A stretch of 64,000 nt of DNA. Origin: Rhizobium sophoriradicis (lineage in GTDB: Bacteria; Pseudomonadota; Alphaproteobacteria; Rhizobiales; Rhizobiaceae). Shown here one piece after another: positions 1-8,717 of this stretch. The translations under genes were made by a program, and so were the position numbers. Below the pieces are notes generated by a model. The model was not told the DNA's origin. It saw only the letters and a list, made by a program, of their open reading frames with translations, and ran no database searches. Location of the stretch: contig NZ_RQIH01000005.1 of NCBI RefSeq assembly GCF_003939025.1, positions 62,001 to 126,000 on the forward strand, given 5' to 3'. How positions within the stretch are numbered: position 1 is the first letter of the stretch; the number at the start of each line of letters is the position of its first letter.

Positions 1-93
1 TCTCAACGCTCATGGGTCGACCTTGGATTTTCCGGAAAATGACCAAGTGGCATTAAAGCGGAATGCGGTTCTTGTCGAGAGCCCGGAACGGGG

Positions 94-834
94 TCACCGG
101 TTGCGCGCCGTCGGCACGCCGTGGGGTGCGAGCACCGGTACGAAGACGCGGCGGGAAGCGCGTGCCGCCACCGGCAGTCCCTGATAGAGCCGCTTCTGCG
201 CCTCGACGATGATGACGCCCGAAAAGGCTGGCCACAGCGTCCGGCCGATCCGCTCGAAGGCGCGGCGAAGCCGCAGGATGGTCCTGAGTTTCGAGGGCGG
301 AAAGAACAGCGCTTCGGCCGTCGCGCCGGGCGTGAAATTCGTCTCGCGCAGCAGATGCGTCAGCTGACCGCGCGAATAGGGCCGGCCCGAACCAAAGGGC
401 GTATGCTCCATGCGGGCCCACACGCCGCGCCGGTTCGGCACGACGATGACAAGCCGTCCGCCCGGTGCCAGCACCCGCCAGAGTTCCTTCAGCGTCTCGC
501 GCGGGCTTTCGGCAAATTCCAGCGAATGCACCATCAACACCCGGTCGATCGAGGAATCCGGCAGCGGCAGTTCCTCATCGAAAATCAGCGTCGTCGACGA
601 CAGCGAGCCCATCGGCCAGTTCACTGCGCCCTGTCCGGCCGGCATGAAGGCGAAGGTGCGTTCGGTATCGGCCTGGAATCGATCGAGGAAGGGCACGGCA
701 TAACCGAGACCGACAAGGCGCTCCTGCGGCAGGCGCACCCAGAGCGACGACAGCGCCATGGCGATCGACTGCTCGGCAAAACGCCCGAGGTCGGAATGAT
801 AGAACTGACGTAGGTCGACGATATCGGCGTGCAT
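94..834 (-). CDS. Class I SAM-dependent methyltransferase (methyltransferase type 11)
   Basis: A protein of about 246 residues with the C-terminal half of a Rossmann methyltransferase: an acidic strand and loop (LPLPDSSIDRVLMVHSLE), then the LWRVLAPGGRLVIVVPNRRG segment typical of methyltransf_11 enzymes. The N-terminal glycine motif is not a clean GxGxG. I chose the ATG at 834 because the protein then starts MHADIVDLRQFY, as expected for this family. A reading frame open to 909 would add a tail without family character. It lies head to head with gloB, 89 bases apart, so the two probably share a divergent promoter region. The substrate cannot be read from the sequence; family assignment is good, function unknown. 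Confidence 0.85.
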   Translation of the reverse strand: MHADIVDLRQFYHSDLGRFAEQSIAMALSSLWVRLPQERLVGLGYAVPFLDRFQADTERTFAFMPAGQGAVNWPMGSLSSTTLIFDEELPLPDSSIDRVLMVHSLEFAESPRETLKELWRVLAPGGRLVIVVPNRRGVWARMEHTPFGSGRPYSRGQLTHLLRETNFTPGATAEALFFPPSKLRTILRLRRAFERIGRTLWPAFSGVIIVEAQKRLYQGLPVAARASRRVFVPVLAPHGVPTARNR

Positions 835-923
835 TGCAATAAATGTTATCAGCGGGCGGTTGGACTTCAAGGCCGGAACCTCTACATTCCCGCGAGACTC
901 GCATGACAAAGGATTATTGAACG

Positions 924-1694
924 ATGAAACCTTTGGAATTAGACGTTTTTCTCTGCCGCACCGATAACTTCGGCGTTCTCGTGCACGATCCGGAGACGGG
1001 ATTTACCGCGGCGATCGATGCGCCGGAGGAGGCGCCGATCCTGGAAGCGGCGACACGGCGCGGCTGGAAGATCACGCATATCTTTACCACCCATCATCAC
1101 ACCGATCACGTCGCCGCCAATCTGGCGCTGAAGGAGCAGTTCGGCTGTGAAATTATCGGCCCGATCAACGAGGCCGTTGCCATTCCCGGCCTCGACCGGA
1201 CGATGGCGGATGGCGACAGGTTCCTCTTCGGCAACCACACGGTCAACGTGATCGAGACGCCGGGCCACACCGCCGGCCACATCTGCTATCACTTCGTCGA
1301 TGACAAGCTGCTTTTTGCCGCCGACACGCTGTTTGCTCTCGGCTGCGGCCGTCTGTTCGAGCGCCCAGCCGCCGACATGTGGCATTCGCTGCAGAAACTT
1401 GCCGTGCTGCCGGATGAGACGGCCATCTATTTCGGCCATGAATATACGCTCTCTAACGCCCGCTTCGCGCTGACGATCGATCCCGACAACGAACGCCTGA
1501 AGAGCCGCGCCGCCGAGATCGAGGCTTTGCGCGCCGAGGGCAAATTCACCATTCCGACGACACTGGGACTGGAAAAGGAAACCAATCCATTCCTGCGCGC
1601 CGGCGATCCGGCCATCCGCCGCAACCTGATCATGGAGGGCAAGACGAACGAGGAAGTCTTCGCCGAAATCCGCAAGCGCAAGGACAATTTCTGA
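924..1694 (+). CDS. gloB: Hydroxyacylglutathione hydrolase (glyoxalase II)
   Basis: A metallo-beta-lactamase-fold thiolesterase that hydrolyses S-D-lactoylglutathione to D-lactate and glutathione, the last step of cytoplasmic methylglyoxal detoxification. The 256-residue length is normal for the family. The dinuclear metal motif THHHTDH is at residues 56-62, followed by [10 protein letters not shown] and a C-terminal YFGHEYT segment that supplies the last histidine ligand. The C-terminal substrate-binding region ([10 protein letters not shown]) is also present. The stop overlaps the start of the next gene by one base (TGATG), so the cupin gene is probably translationally coupled. Confidence 0.95.
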   Translation: MKPLELDVFLCRTDNFGVLVHDPETGFTAAIDAPEEAPILEAATRRGWKITHIFTTHHHTDHVAANLALKEQFGCEIIGPINEAVAIPGLDRTMADGDRFLFGNHTVNVIETPGHTAGHICYHFVDDKLLFAADTLFALGCGRLFERPAADMWHSLQKLAVLPDETAIYFGHEYTLSNARFALTIDPDNERLKSRAAEIEALRAEGKFTIPTTLGLEKETNPFLRAGDPAIRRNLIMEGKTNEEVFAEIRKRKDNF

Positions 1695-2116
1695 TGTCGC
1701 CCGAGGACATTGTCCGGCAACTTGGCTTGCAGCCGCATCCGGAAGGCGGTTGGTACGTCGAGACATTCCGCGATGCGGCGGGCGGAGAGCGCGGACATTC
1801 GACCGCGATCTATTACCTCCTGACCAGCGGGCAGCGCTCGCACTGGCATCGCGTCCACGACGCCGCCGAGATTTGGCATTATTACGCCGGCGCGCCGCTG
1901 GCGCTGCACCGCTCTCAGGATGGGGCGGCAAGCGAGACCCTGACGCTCGGACCGAATCTGATCGCCGGCGAGCGGCCGCAAGCGGTCATTCCCGCCAATT
2001 GGTGGCAATCGGCGGAAACCCTTGGCGATTTCACCCTGGTCGGCTGCACCGTTTCGCCCGGTTTCGTATTTGCAAGCTTCGAAATGGCCCCACCCGGCTG
2101 GAAGCCCGGCGGCTGA
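1694..2116 (+). CDS. Cupin-fold protein, DUF985 family
   Basis: A small protein of 140 residues. It starts with the DUF985 signature LGLQPHPEGGWYVETFRD, followed by a cupin core with STAIYYLLTSGQRSHWHRV and IWHYYAGAPLALH, where the histidines could bind a metal, and a closing VSPGFVFASFEMAPPGW. These features identify the family clearly; the biochemical function of DUF985 proteins is poorly defined. It overlaps gloB by one base and is co-transcribed with it. It ends three bases before the convergent transporter gene at 2120, with no room for a separate terminator. Confidence 0.88.
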   Translation: MSPEDIVRQLGLQPHPEGGWYVETFRDAAGGERGHSTAIYYLLTSGQRSHWHRVHDAAEIWHYYAGAPLALHRSQDGAASETLTLGPNLIAGERPQAVIPANWWQSAETLGDFTLVGCTVSPGFVFASFEMAPPGWKPGG

Positions 2117-2119
2117 ACC

Positions 2120-3010
2120 CTATTTCGCCGCGGCCGGCCGCAGCCGGGACTTGCGACGGAACATCTCCTGGGCGGCCAGTACCGCCCCGCCGGTGACGAG
2201 CAGGCAGGCGAGCGCGATACGCCAGCTCGGCTCTGCAAATCCGAACAGCGTCAGGATCAGCGTCGAAAGCAGGGGTGCTGCATAACTTGCCGCGCCGAGG
2301 ATCTGGATATCGCCGTTCTTGACGCCGTAATCCCAGGCGTAAAAGGCTGCGCCGACGGGCAAAAGCCCGAGCCCGATGACGGCGATCCACTCGAAGCCCG
2401 TTGCCGGCCAGACGGTCACTTCCAGGCCGAGATGGCAGAACAACGACAGGATTGATGTCGCAAGGCAGAAGCCGGTGACGACGTCGGTGGAGACGGCCTC
2501 GAAGCGCCGCGTCAACAACGAATAGCCCGACCAAGTGAAGGCGCAGAGGAAGGCGGCGCCGTAACCGACGGCATAGGCGCCGTCGAAATCGATGCCGTTG
2601 CGGCCGACGATCAGGAAGGTGCCGCAAAGCCCGGCCAGCGCGCCCGCCACGTGATACCAACGCAGCCGTTCGCCCGGCAGCAGCGCCGAGCCGACGACGA
2701 TCAGCAGCGGCCAGAGATAGGCGATCAGCCCCGCCTCCACCGCCGGCGCGTTCCTGAGCGCGGTGAAATAGAGGAAATGGTAGCCGAAGAGCCCGGCAAT
2801 GCCGGTCAGCCACACCTTTGCCGGCTGCTTCAGCAGCGTCAGCCGCGACGGGTTGAGAATAAGCACGACGAGACCGGGGACGCTGCCGATCGCAAAGCAG
2901 ATGGCCGAAAGCTGGAACGGCGGCATCTTGCCCGAAGCAGCCGTAAACAGCGCCAGGAACGACCACATCAGAATGGCCGTAAAGCCGATCAGCGTCGCGC
3001 GAAGTTTCAC
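2120..3010 (-). CDS. DMT superfamily exporter (EamA, YddG-like)
   Basis: An inner-membrane transporter of 296 residues with about ten hydrophobic helices arranged as two EamA repeats, the usual drug/metabolite transporter layout. The N-terminal segment LIGFTAILMWSFLALFT and the motif GYHFLYFTALRNAPAVEAGLIAYLWPLLIV resemble YddG aromatic amino acid exporters, but substrate is inferred from resemblance only. The start is a GTG at 3010 preceded by an AGGGGGACAG Shine-Dalgarno region. It is transcribed towards the gloB-cupin pair and is almost abutting it. The DUF3108 gene upstream lies on the same strand. Confidence 0.85.
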   Translation of the reverse strand: MKLRATLIGFTAILMWSFLALFTAASGKMPPFQLSAICFAIGSVPGLVVLILNPSRLTLLKQPAKVWLTGIAGLFGYHFLYFTALRNAPAVEAGLIAYLWPLLIVVGSALLPGERLRWYHVAGALAGLCGTFLIVGRNGIDFDGAYAVGYGAAFLCAFTWSGYSLLTRRFEAVSTDVVTGFCLATSILSLFCHLGLEVTVWPATGFEWIAVIGLGLLPVGAAFYAWDYGVKNGDIQILGAASYAAPLLSTLILTLFGFAEPSWRIALACLLVTGGAVLAAQEMFRRKSRLRPAAAK

Positions 3011-3040
3011 CTGTCCCCCTTCACGGAGGCGAAAGCTCCG

Positions 3041-3820
3041 TCAGCTGACGCTGCCATATTTGACGGCAGTGATCGTCACCATTCCATATTCGGTCGGAAT
3101 GCGCACATAAACAGGAGCATATACATTTGCCACGTCCGACTTGGCAAACCAGATTTCCATGCGGTCGCTTTTGCTCAGATAGTCAATGTCCTTGCGGCCC
3201 TTCTTGTAGCCCGAGCGCGGCACGAAGCGGACGCCGCAGACAACCGCCTTGCCCTTGAAGCCGTCGGTGGAAAAATCCTCGTCGCCCTTCGGCGAGAGCA
3301 CCAGATCCATGCGCGTCTCGCCATCGAAGATCGGCAGCGTCTGCGAGCAGACCTTGGTGCCGCCGGTGAAGACCAGGCCGGAGATCGGGTCGAGCACCGA
3401 GCGCATGTCGCGCGGCGTGACGTCGATCCAGTTCTTCGGCCGCCTCGGCGGCGGGGTCGTCGTCGCCGAGATGATATCGCCGTTGCGGTAGCTGACCTCG
3501 TAGACGCGGGCCTTCTTGCCGCTCTTATAATAGAGCGAATATTTCAACGCCTGCAGCCGATCATTGCGCACGACGCCGGTGACACTGGTCTTTGCCGAGA
3601 TAGTCTTGACGAGATTGGCAAGCCCGGCCGATTTGATATCGCCGGCGATTTTGTAAGAATGATCGTCCTCGATCTGCGTGAGGAACGCGGCGCGCGCGAT
3701 CGGCAGGCCGGCAAGCGTCACCCGGTATACCGTCCGGTGCTGGATCTCGGCCGCCGCTGCCGGTATGGCAAGGAGTGCGGCGATGGCCGAAATGAAAATG
3801 CGTCTGCCCGAATGAGCCAT
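3041..3820 (-). CDS. Secreted DUF3108 domain protein
   Basis: A protein of 259 residues with a cleavable signal peptide (IFISAIAALLAIPAAAA, cut near AEIQ). The mature part has the DUF3108 pattern: a beta-rich start VYRVTLAGLPIARAAFLTQ, KYSLYYKSGKKARVYEVSY, and LDPISGLVF with later cysteines in VCSQT and VVCGVRF. DUF3108 proteins are periplasmic or envelope-associated and of unknown function. I chose the ATG at 3820 because it gives a normal signal peptide; the open frame runs upstream to 3982 but that extension is charged and not conserved-looking. It is divergent from rpmB across a 241-base region. Confidence 0.85.
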   Translation of the reverse strand: MAHSGRRIFISAIAALLAIPAAAAEIQHRTVYRVTLAGLPIARAAFLTQIEDDHSYKIAGDIKSAGLANLVKTISAKTSVTGVVRNDRLQALKYSLYYKSGKKARVYEVSYRNGDIISATTTPPPRRPKNWIDVTPRDMRSVLDPISGLVFTGGTKVCSQTLPIFDGETRMDLVLSPKGDEDFSTDGFKGKAVVCGVRFVPRSGYKKGRKDIDYLSKSDRMEIWFAKSDVANVYAPVYVRIPTEYGMVTITAVKYGSVS

Positions 3821-3938
3821 GTGTGTAGCCTTGTCCAACCGCGCGCGGCAGTCCTTGCCGAGACGCTCTATACTCCTGCCTTGAAGGGAAGAAAACAGCA
3901 GCTTTTTGACAGAATTGCGGGAAAGGCCAAGGTTTGGC

Positions 3939-3967
3939 TTGACGCGAGCAGGCTGTCTGACTATAGA
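3939..3967 (+). promoter_or_regulatory. Sigma-70 type promoter for rpmB
   Basis: TTGACG at 3939-3944 and TATAGA at 3962-3967 are separated by 17 bases. The match to the rhizobial housekeeping consensus (CTTGAC-N17-CTATAT) is close, including the C before each hexamer. The predicted transcript would start near 3974, leaving an 88-base leader before L28. Confidence 0.7.
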
Positions 3968-4061
3968 ACCGCAACTTTCCAATCATGCCTGTTGGATTGC
4001 GAGCCCGGTTTTGCCGGGGATGGCAATCCGATGGCCCGAGAAAAACAAGAATAGGTGTTCC

Positions 4062-4361
4062 ATGTCCCGCGTGTGCGAATTGACCGGCAAGGCCGTCCTG
4101 ACTGGTAACAATGTCAGCCATGCCAACAACAAGACCAAGCGCCGGTTCCTGCCGAACCTGTGCCAGGTAACGCTGATTTCCGACGCTCTCAACCAGCGTT
4201 ATCGTCTTCGCGTTTCGGCTGCTGCTCTTCGTTCCGTCGAGCATCGTGGCGGCCTCGATGCCTTCCTGCTGAAGGCCAGCGAAAACGAACTGTCGATGCG
4301 CGCCCGTCTGCTGCGCCGCCAGATCGTCAAGAAGACTGCCGAAGCCGCAGTTGCTGCGTAA
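4062..4361 (+). CDS. rpmB: 50S ribosomal protein L28
   Basis: A basic protein of 99 residues with the L28 signature at its start ([20 protein letters not shown]) followed by [12 protein letters not shown]. It is a structural component of the large ribosomal subunit. The length fits alphaproteobacterial L28, which is longer at the C terminus than the E. coli protein (78 residues). I chose the ATG at 4062 because the family always begins here; the open frame upstream to 3906 is not part of the gene. A strong promoter lies 95 bases upstream. The queuosine-precursor transporter follows 111 bases downstream. Confidence 0.97.
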   Translation: MSRVCELTGKAVLTGNNVSHANNKTKRRFLPNLCQVTLISDALNQRYRLRVSAAALRSVEHRGGLDAFLLKASENELSMRARLLRRQIVKKTAEAAVAA

Positions 4362-4390
4362 GCTTCTGCCCTTCTTGCATACGGCTTCAA

Positions 4391-4465
4391 AGGCTTGAAC
4401 GGGTGATACCGGACAAGCCTTTTGCTTTGCCGGATCGTCTCTCCAACTGGTGGCATCACCCAGGA
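4391..4465 (+). promoter_or_regulatory. Candidate pseudoknot leader (preQ1-II-like topology)
   Basis: AGGCTTG (4391-4397) pairs perfectly with CAAGCCT (4414-4420). Inside that loop GGGTGAT (4401-4407) pairs perfectly with ATCACCC (4455-4461), which directly adjoins the AGGA ribosome binding site (4462-4465) of the transporter at 4473. The result is an H-type pseudoknot that would hide the ribosome site. A small GCC/GGC helper hairpin can form between 4429 and 4454. The first stem extends to nine pairs and is followed by TTTTG, so it could instead be the rpmB terminator. A riboswitch role is inferred, not shown. Confidence 0.45.
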
Positions 4466-4472
4466 TAAAAAA

Positions 4473-5108
4473 ATGCTGAAGACCCGCTATACCATTGCCT
4501 ATGTCGCGCTGATGACGCTTGTCGTCGTCGCCTCCAACTTCCTCGTTCAGTTTCCGCTGAACGCCGAAGTCGCCGGCATCAACCTCGCCGACATCCTGAC
4601 CTGGGGCGCCTTTTCCTATCCGGTCGCCTTCCTGATCACCGATCTGACCAACCGCCAGTTCGGCCCGCAGACGGCCCGCAAGGTGGTCTTTGCCGGCTTC
4701 GTTGTCGGCGTCAGCCTCTCCTTCTTCACCTCGGTGCCGCGTATCGCCATTGCCTCCGGCTCGGCCTACCTCGCCGGACAGTTGCTCGATATCGCCGTTT
4801 TCAACCGCCTTCGCCGCCAAGCCTGGTGGCGCGCGCCGCTCCTCGGCTCGCTGATCGGCTCGGCGCTCGATACGGTGATGTTCTTCTCGCTGTCCTTCGC
4901 CGCGTTTTTCGTCGTCCTCGGACCGAACGATCCTTTCGCGCTCGAATCGGCGCCCATCCTCGGCGTCTTCGCAGCAGAAGCTCCGCGCTGGATCTCCTGG
5001 GCGATCGGCGATTTCGCCGTCAAGATGATCGTCGGCCTCGTCATGCTGCTGCCCTATGGCGCGCTGATGAACGTGCTGCGGCCGATGCAGCCCGCCCGCG
5101 CCAGCTGA
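4473..5108 (+). CDS. Queuosine precursor transporter (YhhQ/VUT family)
   Basis: A membrane protein of 211 residues with about six helices and the COG1738 signature: NLADILTWGAFSYPVAFLITDLTNRQFG near the start, then a RIAIASGSAYLAGQLLDIAVF segment and a C-terminal WAIGDFAVKMIVGLVMLLPYGAL. The family imports the queuosine precursors preQ0 or preQ1 for modification of the tRNA wobble base. The ATG at 4473 has an AGGA site seven bases upstream and gives the expected N terminus. The leader can fold into a pseudoknot over that site. It is in line with rpmB but may be separated from it by a terminator. Confidence 0.9.
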   Translation: MLKTRYTIAYVALMTLVVVASNFLVQFPLNAEVAGINLADILTWGAFSYPVAFLITDLTNRQFGPQTARKVVFAGFVVGVSLSFFTSVPRIAIASGSAYLAGQLLDIAVFNRLRRQAWWRAPLLGSLIGSALDTVMFFSLSFAAFFVVLGPNDPFALESAPILGVFAAEAPRWISWAIGDFAVKMIVGLVMLLPYGALMNVLRPMQPARAS

Positions 5109-5123
5109 ACACGCCGGAGAAGT

Positions 5124-5690
5124 TCACCGACGCCGCCGGACCGCACCGGCGGCGATGGCCGGGTGCAGAAGAACCTCTGCGAGCAGATCGTCGATGTCTC
5201 GCGACGAATCGAGCCGCAGCACCGGCGCGGTCTGCGTTTCCAGCCATTGCTCATGCGCCGCGAGGCTGCGCCGCTCGGGGCCGGCCGTATCGTAGCTTGC
5301 TGCCCATGCCAGGAATTCTCCGCTTTTGGCTTCCATGTCGCCGCCGGGCCCGATCCTGTCTCCGTATCGAGCCGCCTCGCGCGCACGGATTCGCGCCATG
5401 CGAAGCTCCGGCTCGATCCTGAGGAACACGATCAGATCGTAGAGGGGCTCGAGCGGCCTGCCCCATTTCAGCGCCGATCCGGAAAGAATCCAGCCGCCGG
5501 GCCGCCGCGTCTCCTCAAGCAACAGCCTTATGCGCTCGCCGGCATCCCGCGGCGTCGTAAACGGCGGATCGGTCGGCAGCCAGAAGAAATCGTCCGTGTC
5601 GAGATGAGCGATATCCAGCCGTTCCGCAAGCGCGAGGCCAAGCGACGTGGTGCCGGAACCGGACGCACCCATGACATGAATATGCAGCAT
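5124..5690 (-). CDS. P-loop NTPase, adenylate/shikimate kinase-like
   Basis: A small nucleoside-phosphate-kinase-like protein of 188 residues. The Walker A loop is GASGSGTTSLG at about residues 8-18, with Thr in place of the usual Lys (GxxGxGTT in place of GxxGxGKT), a variant also seen in related AAA family ATPases of proteobacteria. The segment HLDTDDFFWLPTDPPF follows, as in those proteins. A lid-like arginine-rich stretch (RMARIRAREAARYGD) is present. The start at 5690 has an AGGAAA site. The substrate is not known. It is convergent with the queuosine transporter, 15 bases apart. Confidence 0.75.
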   Translation of the reverse strand: MLHIHVMGASGSGTTSLGLALAERLDIAHLDTDDFFWLPTDPPFTTPRDAGERIRLLLEETRRPGGWILSGSALKWGRPLEPLYDLIVFLRIEPELRMARIRAREAARYGDRIGPGGDMEAKSGEFLAWAASYDTAGPERRSLAAHEQWLETQTAPVLRLDSSRDIDDLLAEVLLHPAIAAGAVRRRR

Positions 5691-5753
5691 GATTTTCCTC
5701 CGAAAACCGCCGCTTCTGCGATACCGCCAGCGGGATAACCGAGGCATGTGACG

Positions 5754-6779
5754 TCAATCTGACGATCCGAGCAATTGCGGCTCTTCGGCGAGCCGGAATT
5801 CCAGCATCAGATTGCGCTGCAGAATGGAATGATTATCGTCCGACACCAGAATGATATGGGTCGTGCCGTCGGCCGCCCGAAAAGCATCGAGACCTTCCAT
5901 ATTGTCGATCTGCGAATTGAAATTGCCTTCGAGCAGCAATTCGCCCTCGACCACGGCTCCCGGCCTGATATCGGCGCCCTTGATGCGTCGAAGGCGCATG
6001 CCGATGCCTTCGGCCATATTGAAGCGGCGCTCGAGCAGCAGCAGATCGCCGTTCGGCAGGAAGGCGCCGTCGGTGACGTCGAAACTCCCGTCCCGCGCCA
6101 CCGCGAAGCGCCCTTTGAGCGGCCCGCTGAGAACCGCCGCCACCCGGTTGCCCTCGCTGTCGAGGCCGCGTTCGGAGACGATGACCACACCGCCCTTGAG
6201 CGGGCTCGATGAGGGCGCGACAGCAATCGTCTCGATACCGCGATTGTCCTTCAGCATCTTGCGCGGAATGAGGAGCGGCAGGGTGCCGACCGCCGGCGAT
6301 TCGGCAAAGCCCGGATCGGGATAGACATCGACGCGATGATCCTGCTCGAAGGAGACCAGGATCCGATCGCCGTCGAGCGTCAGGCCCTCGGCATCCATAT
6401 GGCCCTTACCCTCGAAGCTACGCCCGGCGCGGTTCTTCATCCGGGTGATCTCGACATCCGAAACGCCCCAAAGCTTGCCCTTGGCATCGCGCTCAATGCT
6501 GCCGGTCAGCCACTGGCCGGTATCGAGCACGACCACGAAATGCTTCTGGTCCGGCCGGAAGCGGATGGAGGAAAGCGAGCCGAACAGCGCCTTGCCGGAA
6601 ACCATCTCCAGGCCGCCAAGAAATTCCAGCGATCCGAATTTGGTCTCCGAAGAGCCGATCCTGAAATCCGATATTTGCCGGCTAATGACCGGCACTTCAT
6701 CGACCGCCCATGAGGGGCAAGCGCCTGTTGCGACGCAGAGAGCGATCGAGGCCGCACGGCAGAGGCGCTTGCCTGTCAT
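5754..6779 (-). CDS. Secreted esterase-like phytase family protein
   Basis: A protein of 341 residues with an N-terminal signal peptide (LCRAASIALCVATGACPSWA). The mature protein matches the esterase-like activity of phytase family (a beta-propeller-like fold): FGSLEFLGGLEM, the SSIRFRPD and LDTGQWLTG strands, MDAEGLTLDGDRILVSFE, and near the end NMEGLDAFRAADGTTHIILVSDDNHS. Activity is not known from the sequence. The Cys in TGAC could suggest a lipoprotein, but no Leu sits at -3, so signal peptidase I is more likely. It follows cobT by 24 bases on the same strand and may be co-transcribed. Confidence 0.85.
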   Translation of the reverse strand: MTGKRLCRAASIALCVATGACPSWAVDEVPVISRQISDFRIGSSETKFGSLEFLGGLEMVSGKALFGSLSSIRFRPDQKHFVVVLDTGQWLTGSIERDAKGKLWGVSDVEITRMKNRAGRSFEGKGHMDAEGLTLDGDRILVSFEQDHRVDVYPDPGFAESPAVGTLPLLIPRKMLKDNRGIETIAVAPSSSPLKGGVVIVSERGLDSEGNRVAAVLSGPLKGRFAVARDGSFDVTDGAFLPNGDLLLLERRFNMAEGIGMRLRRIKGADIRPGAVVEGELLLEGNFNSQIDNMEGLDAFRAADGTTHIILVSDDNHSILQRNLMLEFRLAEEPQLLGSSD

Positions 6780-6803
6780 TCCGGCGATTTCCCTGAAGCG
6801 GCG

Positions 6804-8705
6804 TCAGCCGGCACGGCGCAGCCGGCCGCCGCGCGGCTGGACGGATTGATCTTCGAAGAGCGAGGCAAGCTGCTCGGTCATCGCACCCGCAAGCTCGTCG
6901 GCGTCGACGATCGTCACGGCCCGGCGGTAGTAGCGCGTCACATCGTGACCGATACCGATCGCCAGCAATTCCACCGGTGAACGGGTCTCGATCCGCTCGA
7001 TGACAGCGCGCAAATGTCGCTCCAGATAATTGCCGGGATTGACCGACAGGGTCGAATCGTCCACCGGCGCCCCATCCGAGATCATCATCAAGATGCGGCG
7101 CTGTTCACGCCGCGCGAGCAGGCGATTATGCGCCCAGATCAGCGCCTCGCCGTCGATATTTTCCTTGAGCAAACCCTCGCGCATCATCAGCCCGAGATTG
7201 GCGCGCGCCCGCCGCCACGGCGCATCGGCCGATTTGTAGACGATATGGCGCAGGTCGTTGAGGCGGCCCGGCGTCTGCGGCTTGCCGCCGGCAAGCCAGC
7301 TTTCCCGCGCCTGCCCGCCCTTCCAGGCCTTTGTCGTAAAGCCGAGGATCTCGACCTTGACGCCGCAGCGCTCCAGCGTGCGGGCAAGAATGTCGGCGCA
7401 GGTGGCGGCGACCGTGATCGGCCGGCCGCGCATCGAGCCGGAATTGTCGATGAGCAGGGTGACGACCGTATCGCGGAACTGCGTGTCGCGCTCCATCTTG
7501 AAGGAGAGCGCCTGCATCGGATCGATGATGATGCGCTGCAGCCGGGCCGGATCGAGATAACCTTCCTCCAGGTCGAAATCCCAGGAGCGGTTCTGCTGCG
7601 CCATCAGGCGGCGCTGCAGCCGGTTGGCGAGGCGGCCGACGGCGCCCTGCAGATGCGCCAGCTGTTTGTCGAGGAAGGCGCGCAGGCGCTCCAGCTCGGC
7701 GGCGTCGCAGAGCTCCTCGGCGGTGATGATCTCGTCGAACTCTTCGGTATAGACGTGATAATCGACCTTCTCGTTGAAATCGGCGAAGGGCGTGTTCGGG
7801 CGGCGGGTCTCGCCCGGCGTTTCCGAATCGTCCTCGCCCTCTTCCATCATGTCGTCGTCGGAGATTTCGGCGCCTTCGGTCTCGCCGTCCTCCATCTGTT
7901 CGTCGGCGACTTCACTGTCTTCGACCGGGGCGGCATCGGTGCCGGCATCCTCGTCGACCTCGTCCTGGTCCTGCTCGTCGCCGCTCGGCTGGTCTTCCTG
8001 TTCCGACTGGTCGTCATTGTCGGCTTGGCTGTCGTCATCGCCGTATTCCTCGGCCATCTCCATGGCCGACAGCATATTGCGGACCACCTTGGCGAAGGCC
8101 TGCTGGTCGTTGATTGCGCCCGACAGGTTGTCGAGTTCGGAGCCGGCCTTGTCCTCGATGAAGCCGCGCCAGAGGTCGAGCACCTTGCCGGCGGAGGCCG
8201 GCGGGCGCTGGCCGGTCAGCTTCTCGCGCACCATCATCGCGACGGCTTCACCGATCGGGGCATCTTCCTGGCGTTCGATACCGGTGAAATTCGCCTTGGA
8301 ATATTTCTCTTCCGTCATCGAGCGCAGGTTCGACGCCACGCCTTCCATGCGCAACGCACCGATCGATTCGACACGAGCCTGCTCGACCGCATCGAAGATC
8401 ACCCGGGCGTCCGAGCCCTGCGGCGCCATCGTCGTATGCACCTTTTCGTCATGGCAGGCCAGCCGCAGCGCCATGGAATCGCCGAGCCCGCGGGTGACCG
8501 CCAGCTCGTGCGCCGTCGGCCGCTTGGAAAGTTCCGGCAGACGGATGCGCTCGCCGGTCATACCCGGCCGTTCGTTGGCGAAGGTCACCTCGACATCGCC
8601 GTCGCCGGCGATCGAGCGCACGCAGCCGGATATCGCCCGGCGCAAGGGCTCGACATCGACGGGCGCACCGGGCTTTGCTTTCGAATTGTCACCGCGAGCT
8701 GCCAT
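6804..8705 (-). CDS. cobT: Cobaltochelatase subunit CobT
   Basis: The large AAA-associated subunit of the aerobic cobaltochelatase (CobN-CobS-CobT), which inserts cobalt into hydrogenobyrinic acid a,c-diamide during vitamin B12 synthesis. The 633 residues have three parts: an N-terminal domain, a very acidic linker near residues 220-310 (runs of D and E such as [17 protein letters not shown]), and a C-terminal von Willebrand A domain. The MIDAS metal motif DNSGS starts at Asp420, with the later ISDGAPVDD. Length and architecture are those of rhizobial CobT. It follows cobS by 12 bases, so the two form an operon; cobN is not in this window. Confidence 0.96.
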   Translation of the reverse strand: MAARGDNSKAKPGAPVDVEPLRRAISGCVRSIAGDGDVEVTFANERPGMTGERIRLPELSKRPTAHELAVTRGLGDSMALRLACHDEKVHTTMAPQGSDARVIFDAVEQARVESIGALRMEGVASNLRSMTEEKYSKANFTGIERQEDAPIGEAVAMMVREKLTGQRPPASAGKVLDLWRGFIEDKAGSELDNLSGAINDQQAFAKVVRNMLSAMEMAEEYGDDDSQADNDDQSEQEDQPSGDEQDQDEVDEDAGTDAAPVEDSEVADEQMEDGETEGAEISDDDMMEEGEDDSETPGETRRPNTPFADFNEKVDYHVYTEEFDEIITAEELCDAAELERLRAFLDKQLAHLQGAVGRLANRLQRRLMAQQNRSWDFDLEEGYLDPARLQRIIIDPMQALSFKMERDTQFRDTVVTLLIDNSGSMRGRPITVAATCADILARTLERCGVKVEILGFTTKAWKGGQARESWLAGGKPQTPGRLNDLRHIVYKSADAPWRRARANLGLMMREGLLKENIDGEALIWAHNRLLARREQRRILMMISDGAPVDDSTLSVNPGNYLERHLRAVIERIETRSPVELLAIGIGHDVTRYYRRAVTIVDADELAGAMTEQLASLFEDQSVQPRGGRLRRAG

Positions 8706-8717
8706 GATCGGTCGGTC

